Below, piece after piece: positions 25,443-32,952 of a DNA stretch of 64,000 bases. The stretch's first letter is position 1. Every line of letters starts with the position of its first letter. The notes beneath the pieces were generated by a model that saw only the letters and a list, made by a program, of their open reading frames with translations, did not search any database and was not told where the DNA came from. Source of the stretch: an uncultured Collinsella sp. (lineage in GTDB: Bacteria; Actinomycetota; Coriobacteriia; Coriobacteriales; Coriobacteriaceae). The stretch covers positions 37,083-101,082 of the forward strand of contig UQWS01000006.1 in NCBI GenBank assembly GCA_900544875.1, read 5' to 3'. A program made the translations under genes and the position numbers.

Positions 25443-26900
25443 ATGAGCGATAGCCAGAACATGTCCGATGAGGTGCGCGCCCGCCTGCGCGCCATTCCCT
25501 CCGTCAACGAGCTGCTCGCAGAGTGGCCGGTTGTGAAGGCGGCGGGGGAGACCTGCGACGCGGTGGTGCATGCCGCCGTCACGGCCGAGCTCGACGAGGA
25601 GCGCGCCGCCATTCGTGCCGGCGCCGCCCCGCGTTCCAAGTGCGAGCTGGCCTCGGCCATCGAGTGGCGTGCGCATCGCTCCGCGCTGCCGAGCCTGCGT
25701 CCCGCCGTCAACGCCACGGGTGTGGTTATCCATACCAACTTGGGTCGCGCTCCGCTCGCGGAATCAGCTGCCAAGGCCGTGGCCGAGGTCGCGCGCGGCT
25801 ACAGCACGCTCGAGTACAGTGTGGACACCTGTTCGCGCGGGTCGCGCAAGGAGCACGCCGCGCAACTGATCCGCTCGCTCACCGGTGCCGAGGACGCGCT
25901 TGTGGTCAACAACAACGCCGCCGCGGTGCTGCTGGTGCTGGCGACCCATGCCGCGGGCAAAGAGGTTATCGTCAGCCGCGGCGAGCTTGTCGAGATCGGC
26001 GGCAGCTTCCGTATCCCCGATGTCATGGAGGCCTCGGGTGCCAAGCTCGTCGAGGTCGGGGCCACCAACCGCACGCATTTGAGCGACTACGAGCGCGCCA
26101 TTACGCCCGATACGGCCATGATCCTCAAGGTCCATCCTTCCAACTATCGCATCGAGGGCTTTCACGAGGAGGTGGGCTCTCGGGAGCTTGCCGCCCTGGC
26201 CCACAAGCATGGTCTGCTGTTCTACGAGGACCAGGGGTCGGGCGCGCTGTTGCCTGACGACATCCTGGTTCGCGGCGGCGAAGAAACCACGCCGGCTTCG
26301 GTTTCGGCAGGGCTCGATCTGGTGTCGTGCTCGGGCGATAAACTGCTCGGTGCCGCACAGGCGGGCATTATCATGGGCCGCCGCGATCTGGTCCAGGCCT
26401 GTGGGTCGCATCCGCTCATGCGCGCCCTGCGCCCGGGCAAGTTGGCGCTCACGGCGCTCGAGGCCACGCTGCGTATCTACATGGATGGCGCCGATGTCGC
26501 CCATCGCGATATTCCGGTGCTCAGCATGCTCACGCTTCCGCAGGCTCATCTGGAGCGTCGCGCACGCAAGTTGCGCGATCTGATGGTCGCGGGCCTCGAT
26601 AAGGCTGGTTGCCCTTGTGCCGTTCAGGTGGAGATCGTCGAGGAGTCGTCGACTCCCGGCGGCGGCTCGCTGCCCACCGTGGAGCTGTCCACGATGTGCG
26701 TTGCCGTGCGTCTCGTTGATGAGCGTCTTTCCGTTGACGCGCTCAAGCGCTCGCTCGTCCAGGATTTCGACACGCCGGTCGTCACGCGCGCCTCGCACGA
26801 TCTCGTTCTGTTTGACGTGCGTACGCTCGTGGGCGACCGCGATATCGAGACGGCGGCAACGACGTTCGTCGCGTGCGTTAAGAAGGCGATTGCTCGATGA
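25443..26900 (+). CDS. selA: L-seryl-tRNA(Sec) selenium transferase SelA
   Basis: SelA converts Ser-tRNA-Sec to selenocysteinyl-tRNA-Sec using selenophosphate and PLP. The 485-residue product has the family N-terminus (RLRAIPSVNELL), NATGVVIHTNLGRAPL, VNNNAAAVLLVL, SRGELVEIGGSFRIPDVM and the PLP lysine in SGDKLLGAAQAG near residue 299. Length and motifs are complete. ATG 25443 follows GAAAGG by 7 nt. The TGA stop overlaps the selB ATG (ATGA), so the two are translationally coupled. Confidence 0.96.
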   Translation: MSDSQNMSDEVRARLRAIPSVNELLAEWPVVKAAGETCDAVVHAAVTAELDEERAAIRAGAAPRSKCELASAIEWRAHRSALPSLRPAVNATGVVIHTNLGRAPLAESAAKAVAEVARGYSTLEYSVDTCSRGSRKEHAAQLIRSLTGAEDALVVNNNAAAVLLVLATHAAGKEVIVSRGELVEIGGSFRIPDVMEASGAKLVEVGATNRTHLSDYERAITPDTAMILKVHPSNYRIEGFHEEVGSRELAALAHKHGLLFYEDQGSGALLPDDILVRGGEETTPASVSAGLDLVSCSGDKLLGAAQAGIIMGRRDLVQACGSHPLMRALRPGKLALTALEATLRIYMDGADVAHRDIPVLSMLTLPQAHLERRARKLRDLMVAGLDKAGCPCAVQVEIVEESSTPGGGSLPTVELSTMCVAVRLVDERLSVDALKRSLVQDFDTPVVTRASHDLVLFDVRTLVGDRDIETAATTFVACVKKAIAR

Positions 26901-28864
26901 GTGAGGTTAAAGCGCTGGTGGAGTGTCCCGTTATCGTTGGCACGGCGGGCCACGTCGACCACGGTAAGTCGGCACTGATCGAGGCACTGACCGGCAAGAA
27001 TCCCGACCGCCTGGAGGTTGAGCGCCGTCGCGGTATGACCGTGGAGCTGGGCTTTGGCGAGCTGGCGCTGCCGAGCGGCAAGATCGTTGGCCTGGTCGAC
27101 GTGCCGGGCCACGCGCATTACTTGCGCGCCATGGTGCAGGGCGCCACGGGTATCGACGTGGGCGTGCTGGTGGTTTCGGCCGTCGAGGGCGTAATGCCGC
27201 AGACCCGCGAGCACGTGCATGTGCTGGAGCTGTTGGGCGTTACGCATATGGTGGTCGCGCTGACGATGTGCGACCTGGCCGACGCCGAGATGACCGAGCT
27301 TGCCGAGCTCGATGTCGATGACTTTTTGTCGGGTACCGTGTTTGCGGGCGCGCCGATCGTGCCCGTGTCGTCCAAGACGGGCGAGGGGATCGACGGGCTG
27401 CTTGCGGTGCTCGACGAGCAGGTGGGTGTTTGCTGGGATGCCTGTCGCGACCGTGCCGAGCGGAGCGATGCCGCGCCTCGCCTGCCGATTGACCGCTGCT
27501 TTACGATTAAGGGCGTCGGCACCGTCGTGACGGGAACGCTGCACGATGCGCCGGTTGCGGTGGGCGACGAGCTGATGGCTTTGCCGTCGCGTACGGTCTG
27601 TCGTGTGCGCGGGATTCAGGTGCATGGCGATACGCCGCGCGCGCTGCCTGGGCAACGCGTGGCGCTCAACCTGGTTGGTGACGGTGTCGCGGCACTTGAC
27701 CGCGGCGAGATGCTGGGCGTGGCAGACCGTTTTGGTCAGACGTTACGCTTTATGATGACGTTCACCTACCTGGGTCGCGAGGGTGCCAAGCCGCGCGTGC
27801 TCGAGTCGGGCGCGCGTGTGCACGTGATGGCGGGTACGGCCGAGGTTGTCGGCCGCATCATGCTTTTGGAGGGCGAGGCCCCCATGGCGGTGGGCGAGAC
27901 CCGTACCGTGCAGGTGCGCTTGGAGGAGCCGTTGCCGCTGCGAGCCGGAGACCATGCTGTGGTGCTGTCGTATTCGCCCGTTATGCTCATTGGCGGCGGG
28001 CGTGTGCTGCTTTCGCGTTGCCGTCGTTCGCGCGAGCTTGCCGAAGGAGGGCGTGCGCTGTATGTGGCGCTTGAGGCCGGCGATATCGCGGGCGGTGTGG
28101 GCGCTTGGCTGGCGCTACAGACGCTGCCGGTTACGACGGCTGATGTTGCCGAGGCTTTGGATCTTGGTGTCGGCGAGGCCGATGCCGCACTGCGCGGATT
28201 GGTGGCGCAGGGCTCCGTTCGCAAGCTTGCCGCGGGCGATGCAGGCCTCTTGGCGGACGCCGTGGTGCTCGACGCTGCGATGGATTCACTGGCGGCGACC
28301 CTGTCAGCCATGCACGCGGCGGCCCCCAAGGAAACGGGCTTTACGCCCGGCGCCGTTGCCCATGCAGCGTGGCCTGCCGCTGATGAAGGCGTTGCCGCGG
28401 CTCTGATTGCCGAGGGCTGCTCGCGTGGCGTGTGCGCCGCCGAGGGCGCCGAGGTATTCGATCCTCATTCGGCCGCCGCGGCGGCACGCGTGGTGCGAGA
28501 GGCTTGCGAGCGCATCGTCGCGCTGCTTGACGAGGCTGGCCTGGATGCACCGGCGCTTCCCGAGGTGGGCGAACAGCTGCAGCTCGGTCGCGACACCATG
28601 ACGCGTGCCCTGCGCGAGCTTTCGCTCAATCGCTCGATCGTTAAGGTCGAGCGCGACGTTGCCCTGTCTGCTACCGCCGAGGCCCATGCGCGTGAGCTCG
28701 TCGCCGCTGCCATTGAGGCAGCCGGCGGCGCAGCCACCACGAGCGTGCTGCGCGAGGCCCTGGGTGTGTCGCGCAAACGTGCAATCAGCATCTTGGAGCA
28801 CCTAGATGCCGTGCGCTTTACGGTGCTCGACAAGGAGGCCGGCGGCCTGAGGTCCCTGCGCTAG
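26897..28864 (+). CDS. selB: selenocysteine-specific elongation factor SelB
   Basis: The protein has 655 residues. Residues 1-170 are the GTPase domain: GTAGHVDHGKSALI (P-loop), RRRGMTVELGF (switch I) and DVPGHAHYL (switch II). EF-Tu-like barrels follow (SIDR-type PIDRCFTIKGVGTVVTGTL). The C-terminal ~250 residues have the repeated winged-helix layout that binds SECIS hairpins, ending ALGVSRKRAISILEHLD. It delivers Sec-tRNA at the UGA codons of selD and fdhF. It overlaps selA by 4 bp, and selC follows 37 bp later. Confidence 0.96.
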   Translation: MSEVKALVECPVIVGTAGHVDHGKSALIEALTGKNPDRLEVERRRGMTVELGFGELALPSGKIVGLVDVPGHAHYLRAMVQGATGIDVGVLVVSAVEGVMPQTREHVHVLELLGVTHMVVALTMCDLADAEMTELAELDVDDFLSGTVFAGAPIVPVSSKTGEGIDGLLAVLDEQVGVCWDACRDRAERSDAAPRLPIDRCFTIKGVGTVVTGTLHDAPVAVGDELMALPSRTVCRVRGIQVHGDTPRALPGQRVALNLVGDGVAALDRGEMLGVADRFGQTLRFMMTFTYLGREGAKPRVLESGARVHVMAGTAEVVGRIMLLEGEAPMAVGETRTVQVRLEEPLPLRAGDHAVVLSYSPVMLIGGGRVLLSRCRRSRELAEGGRALYVALEAGDIAGGVGAWLALQTLPVTTADVAEALDLGVGEADAALRGLVAQGSVRKLAAGDAGLLADAVVLDAAMDSLAATLSAMHAAAPKETGFTPGAVAHAAWPAADEGVAAALIAEGCSRGVCAAEGAEVFDPHSAAAAARVVREACERIVALLDEAGLDAPALPEVGEQLQLGRDTMTRALRELSLNRSIVKVERDVALSATAEAHARELVAAAIEAAGGAATTSVLREALGVSRKRAISILEHLDAVRFTVLDKEAGGLRSLR

Positions 28865-28900
28865 ATCGGCTGCTCGGTTTGGTAAAATACCGCCGCACTT

Positions 28901-28997
28901 GGGAACGGATGGGCTCCGGTGGGCTCCGCGGTCCTCAAAACCGTTGCGAGGCGTGCAAAACGTCTTGGATGTGTTCGATTCACATACGTTCCCGCCA
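28901..28997 (+). tRNA. selC: selenocysteine tRNA (anticodon TCA)
   Basis: A 97-nt tRNA with GGGAACG/CGTTCCC acceptor stem, anticodon loop CCTCAAA (TCA), a long variable arm (about 28942-28966), T-arm ATGTG-TTCGATT-CACAT, a G discriminator and encoded CCA. The eighth acceptor pair expected in bacterial tRNA-Sec would be G-A here, a mismatch. It lies directly after selB, so selA-selB-selC form one unit. Confidence 0.93.
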
Positions 28998-29151
28998 TAT
29001 GCTACCAGCGCTTTTGTGCTCGCGGTCTTGCTGCGTGCCGCAAAGGCGCTGTTTTGTTTTTGCACGAGCTTTTCGTAGCGCTGCTATTTCGGTGGTTGTA
29101 TTTAGCTTCGTGCACCGGGTTTCGAGCATGCCGATGGAGGTGTTTTGCCGT

Positions 29152-29784
29152 ATGACTACCGTAAGACGTGCCGATCTTTCTTGTGTCGTCCAAGCGGGTG
29201 GGCTGTCCTCGCGCATGGGCTGTGATAAGGCGCGCATGGCGTTTTGCGGCGAGCCGCTCATCGAACGCGTGCTGGGTCGGCTGGCGCCAGTTGCCGGCGA
29301 GTTGGTCGTGACGACTTCGCGTCCCAGCGAGCTTGTCTACCTTGAGGAGCGCGCGTTTGGCGGCCTGGTGCCGCGAATAGTGTCGGACCTTGAGGGGCCG
29401 GCGGGCGCCATGCGCGGCATCGCGAGTTCGCTGACTGCGGCCCGGCTGCCTCTCGTTGCTATCGTCGCCTGTGATATGCCGTTTGTCTCTTCGGAGCTTA
29501 TCGGTGCCCTTGCTGGCTGTGTCGAGGCCGAGGCGCTCGACGTGTGCGTGCCGCGCGAGGAGCGGGGGATTGAGCCGCTTTGCGCCGTCTGGCGCCGTGA
29601 CGCGTGTGCGCCGGTTGCCCAAGAGCTGCTCGCCGGTGACCGTCAGCGAATCCGCTGCCTGATCGACCGGGTGAACGCCGGGTACTTGGACGAGCCTCAG
29701 ATTGTCGCGGTCGCCGGCTCGACGCTCTGCTTCGAAAACGTCAATACGCCCGAGGAGTTTGCGGCGGCCGAGTTGCTCGCCTAG
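29152..29784 (+). CDS. mobA: molybdenum cofactor guanylyltransferase MobA
   Basis: The protein has 210 residues. MobA links GMP to molybdopterin, giving the bis-MGD cofactor used by FdhF and the oxidoreductase at 23250. CVVQAGGLSSRMGCDKARM is the nucleotide-binding signature at the N-terminus, VACDMPFVSSELIGAL the metal-binding Asp segment, and FENVNTPEEFAAAE the usual end. ATG 29152 was chosen (GGAGG 11 nt upstream). The frame is open upstream across tRNA-Sec, which is not coding. 154 bp of unremarkable sequence separate it from selC. Confidence 0.9.
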   Translation: MTTVRRADLSCVVQAGGLSSRMGCDKARMAFCGEPLIERVLGRLAPVAGELVVTTSRPSELVYLEERAFGGLVPRIVSDLEGPAGAMRGIASSLTAARLPLVAIVACDMPFVSSELIGALAGCVEAEALDVCVPREERGIEPLCAVWRRDACAPVAQELLAGDRQRIRCLIDRVNAGYLDEPQIVAVAGSTLCFENVNTPEEFAAAELLA

Positions 29785-29799
29785 ACGATTGGAGTTGCC

Positions 29800-30195
29800 A
29801 TGTCTCACGATATTTGTCCCGACACGGGAGAACCTTGCACTTGCGACGGGTCCGAACCCTGTACCTGCGGTTGCGGTGGCTGTGGACATACTGCGGAAGA
29901 GGAAGCGGCCGCCGCGGCGTATCGCGATGCACACCGCGAAGGCCCGTCCGGTGATGCTCTCGACCATGAACGCAAGATCATCGTTTCGTTCGACAGCACC
30001 TTCGATGTGATGGAATGCGAGCAGCTGTGCCTTGCCGCCGGTGTGCCCGGGCGCATCATGCCGCTGCCCGGCTCCATCACCGCCGGCTGTGGGCTGTGCT
30101 GGGCCATGCCGTTCTCGGGCGATGCTCTCGCCGCCTTCCGCGCTGCCACCGAAGGCCGCATAACCCCTGCCGACTACCATCAGCTCGTCCTCTAA
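29800..30195 (+). CDS. DUF3343 family protein with cysteine-rich N-terminus
   Basis: The protein has 131 residues. Residues about 57-131 are a DUF3343 domain (KIIVSFDSTFDVMECEQL, then PGRIMPLPGSITAGCGLCWAM), a clear paralogue of the protein at 2007-2258, sharing the GR-I-PLPG-AGCGL-W-pattern. Unlike it, this copy has about 45 extra N-terminal residues with eight cysteines in CTCDGSEPCTCGCGGCGH, suited to metal or selenium binding. It starts 15 bp after mobA, so the two are likely cotranscribed, tying the protein to selenium or molybdenum enzyme maturation. Confidence 0.82.
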   Translation: MSHDICPDTGEPCTCDGSEPCTCGCGGCGHTAEEEAAAAAYRDAHREGPSGDALDHERKIIVSFDSTFDVMECEQLCLAAGVPGRIMPLPGSITAGCGLCWAMPFSGDALAAFRAATEGRITPADYHQLVL

Positions 30196-30451
30196 CCACC
30201 AACATCACCACAAAGGTGCCTGTCCCCAATGTGGTGGCTTGGAACACGTGGACGAAACAGGTTTGAAACACGGGTTTTGCATGTCAGGCACTCAAAAACG
30301 CTTCTACCTGCATCGTAATCAAAACGAAACATCTGCTCGTCGGCTTATGCGAAACTTTGCTGCAACAGTGCGATATTATCCATACACGATAACGTTCGCG
30401 GCGCATGGGGTGCCGCGACCAACATTTTCGTTTCCCATCATTGGAGGAAGC

Positions 30452-31807
30452 ATGAGCTACACGCAGAAAGTTCTCGAAGAGCTCAAGGCCCGCTATCCCG
30501 AGCAGCCTGAGTTCATCCAGGCCGCGACCGAGATCCTCGGCACCATCCAGCCGGCGCTCGACGCCCACCCCGAGTACGAGGAGGCCGCCCTGCTGGAGCG
30601 CCTCGTCGAGCCCGAGCGCATCGTCATGTTCCGTGTCCCCTGGGTCGACGACCAGGGCAAGGTTCAGGTCAACCGCGGCTATCGCGTCGAGTTCAACTCT
30701 GCCATTGGACCCTACAAGGGCGGCCTGCGCTTTAACCCGACGGTCACCCTGGGTATGCTCAAGTTCCTGGGCCTGGAGCAGATCCTCAAGAACAGCCTGA
30801 CCACCCTTCCTATGGGCGGCGGCAAGGGCGGTTCCGACTTTGACCCCAAGGGCAAGTCCAACAACGAGATTATGCATTTCTGCCAGTCCTTCATGACCGA
30901 GCTCTATCGCCACATCGGCCCCAACACCGACGTTCCCGCCGGCGACCTGGGCGTTGGCGGCCGCGAGGTTGCCTACCTGTTCGGTCAGTACAAGCGCCTG
31001 ACCAACGAGTGGACCGGCGTCCTCACCGGCAAGGGCCTCTCCTTTGGCGGCTCGCTCGCCCGTACTGAGGCCACCGGCTACGGTTTGGTCTACTTTGTGG
31101 ATGAGTACCTCAAGAGCCGCGGCGACTCCTTCGAGGGCAAGAACGTCGTCGTTCATGGCTCCGGCAACGTCGCCATCTACGCCGTCCAGAAGGTCTCCCA
31201 GCTCGGCGGCAAGGTGCTCGCCTGCTCCGATACTCACGGCTGGGTCGAGGATCCCGACGGCATCGATTACACCGTGCTCGAGCACATCTACAACAAGAAG
31301 CGCTCCGGCCACGACAAGGGCGTTACGCTCGCTATGTACGTTGACGAGAAGCCCAACGCCGTGTGGCACGAGGGCGACGGCCGTGGCGTTTGGCAGCTGC
31401 CCTGCGACATCGCGTTGCCCTGCGCTCGCGAGAACACGCTGCTGCTCGAGGACGCCCAGGCGCTCGTCGCCAACGGCTGCAAGGTGGTCGGCGAGGGCGC
31501 GAACATGCCCACGACCATCGAGGCCACGACTTACTTCCAGGAGAACGGCGTCGCCTTTATGCCCGGTAAGGCTGCCAACGCCGGCGGCGTGCTCGTGTCC
31601 GGCCTGGAGATGAGCCAGAACGCCGAGCACCTGTCCTGGACCTTCGAGGAGGTCGACGGCAAGCTCGAGCAGCTCATGCGCGGCATGTTCCACAACGTGG
31701 ACGACACCGCCAAGGAGTACGGCGAGGAGGGCAATTTCGTCATGGGCGCAAACATCGCCGGCTTCCTGAAGGTCGCCGATGCCATGCTCGCCCAGGGCGT
31801 CTGCTAA
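30452..31807 (+). CDS. gdhA: NADP-specific glutamate dehydrogenase
   Basis: The protein has 451 residues, the hexameric small-subunit GdhA length. It interconverts glutamate with 2-oxoglutarate and ammonia. Motifs include GPYKGGLRFNPTV, TLPMGGGKGGSDFDPKGKS (catalytic Lys), PAGDLGVGGREVAYLFG and a Rossmann segment VVVHGSGNVAIYA near residue 234. ATG 30452 follows TTGGAGGAAG. The 256 bp upstream (30196-30451) contain a weak 7-bp inverted repeat (CACCACA/TGTGGTG) around a GGTGCCTGTCCCC motif and AT-rich sequence likely to hold the promoter. A terminator follows. Confidence 0.95.
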   Translation: MSYTQKVLEELKARYPEQPEFIQAATEILGTIQPALDAHPEYEEAALLERLVEPERIVMFRVPWVDDQGKVQVNRGYRVEFNSAIGPYKGGLRFNPTVTLGMLKFLGLEQILKNSLTTLPMGGGKGGSDFDPKGKSNNEIMHFCQSFMTELYRHIGPNTDVPAGDLGVGGREVAYLFGQYKRLTNEWTGVLTGKGLSFGGSLARTEATGYGLVYFVDEYLKSRGDSFEGKNVVVHGSGNVAIYAVQKVSQLGGKVLACSDTHGWVEDPDGIDYTVLEHIYNKKRSGHDKGVTLAMYVDEKPNAVWHEGDGRGVWQLPCDIALPCARENTLLLEDAQALVANGCKVVGEGANMPTTIEATTYFQENGVAFMPGKAANAGGVLVSGLEMSQNAEHLSWTFEEVDGKLEQLMRGMFHNVDDTAKEYGEEGNFVMGANIAGFLKVADAMLAQGVC

Positions 31808-31834
31808 ATCTTCGCTCGATATAGCATGTGATGA

Positions 31835-31865
31835 GGCTCCCAGCCATTCCGGCTGGGAGCCTTTT
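31835..31865 (+). terminator. Rho-independent terminator of gdhA
   Basis: GGCTCCCAGCC (31835-31845) and GGCTGGGAGCC (31851-31861) form a perfect 11-bp stem with loop ATTCC, followed by TTTT. Confidence 0.92.
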
Positions 31866-31886
31866 CTATCCCGGAGGACTCCTCAT

Positions 31887-31955
31887 AACTTGCGGTGATA
31901 TACGGACTGTTTTGCGTTCCAGAACGACTAATCAGTCCGTATATCACCGCAAGTT
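31887..31955. repeat. palindromic repeat, copy 3
   Basis: A perfect 23-bp inverted repeat (31887-31909 and 31933-31955) with a 23-nt loop. It differs from copies 1 and 2 at AACTTGC (instead of AAGTTGC) and GATATAC (instead of GAAATAC), and both changes are matched in the opposite arm, so pairing is kept. The left flank CTCCTCAT resembles the other copies. Confidence 0.88.
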
Positions 31956-32049
31956 GTGGATGGGTGGGTGGATTTTGTCCTAAAACGGTGTGCGGCCCCT
32001 CGTTTGGTACACTAAAAGGTACTGGACAAGTGAAGAGATGGGGGAGAAC

Positions 32050-32952
32050 GTGCTCAAGTTCGGTACCTACGTCCGTGTTGGAAACGCGGCCGAAGCCTAT
32101 GAGCTCTTACAGAAGAACCGCAACAACAAGATTGTGGGCGGTGGCATTTGGATGCGCCTGGGTTCGCGTCGCGTGGCGACGGCGATTGACCTTTCGGCCT
32201 GCGGACTCGACCAGATCGAGGAGACCGAGACCGAGTTTCGCATCGGTGCCATGTGCACCCTGCGCCAGCTCGAGCGCCATGCCGGGCTCAACGCGCTTGT
32301 CAACCATGTCTTTGAGTTCGCCGTCCACGACATCGTGGGCGTGCAGCTGCGCAACACCGCCACGGTGGGCGGCAGCATCTACGGCCGCTTTGGCTTCTCG
32401 GACGTTCTCTCCGCCTTCCTCGCGCTCGATTCCTATGTTGAGCTGACGGGCGCCGGCCGCGTTCCGCTCGCGGAGTTCGTGGATATGGGCTATGTGCGCG
32501 ACGTGATCGAGCACGTCGTGGTCGTCAAGCACGATTACCGTGCGAGCTACGAGGCCGTGCGCAAGGCCGCGACCGACTTCCCCTCCTTAAACGTCACCGC
32601 CGCCTGGTGGGACAACAGCTGGCATGTCACCGTGGGTGCCCGCCCGCTGCGTGCGACCCTGCTGCAGGGTGAGGCATGTGGCCTGGTGAGCGAGCAGCCT
32701 TCCGAGGATGAGCTGCGCGCCCTGGCTGCATCCGTGCGTGCCCTGAGCTACGGCACCAACCTGTGGGGCTCGGCCGACTACCGCCGCCGCATCTCGGCCC
32801 CGCTCGCCATCCAGGCCGTGCGCCGCGCCGCCGGTATCGAGCTTTCGGCCGCGCTTGCCCGCGAGCTCGATACCGTGCAGATCCCTAAGTTCGCCACGGA
32901 CGAGTATTCCTGCCGCCGCGTGCCCGGCGTCGATTCTAGCGAGGTGCGCTAA
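32050..32952 (+). CDS. FAD-binding subunit of a molybdenum hydroxylase (XdhB/CoxM-like)
   Basis: The protein has 300 residues and belongs to the FAD-binding domain family of xanthine dehydrogenase-like enzymes. It begins LKFGTYVRVGNAAEAYELL and has NKIVGGGIWMRL, then LRNTATVGGSIYGRFGFSD, where the classic FAD-contact motif would be. The C-terminal ~90 residues match the CO-dehydrogenase flavoprotein C-terminal domain. Start: GTG 32050 gives the family-typical ML-KF opening with GGGGGAG just before it; ATG 32038 is an alternative. It overlaps the molybdenum subunit gene by 1 bp. It should pass electrons from the Fe-S domain to an acceptor. Confidence 0.8.
   Translation: MLKFGTYVRVGNAAEAYELLQKNRNNKIVGGGIWMRLGSRRVATAIDLSACGLDQIEETETEFRIGAMCTLRQLERHAGLNALVNHVFEFAVHDIVGVQLRNTATVGGSIYGRFGFSDVLSAFLALDSYVELTGAGRVPLAEFVDMGYVRDVIEHVVVVKHDYRASYEAVRKAATDFPSLNVTAAWWDNSWHVTVGARPLRATLLQGEACGLVSEQPSEDELRALAASVRALSYGTNLWGSADYRRRISAPLAIQAVRRAAGIELSAALARELDTVQIPKFATDEYSCRRVPGVDSSEVR

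Noticed and set aside
28879..29151. N-terminal extension of mobA
   Set aside because: The upstream open frame runs through tRNA-Sec; the MobA signature begins right after ATG 29152, which has a GGAGG site.
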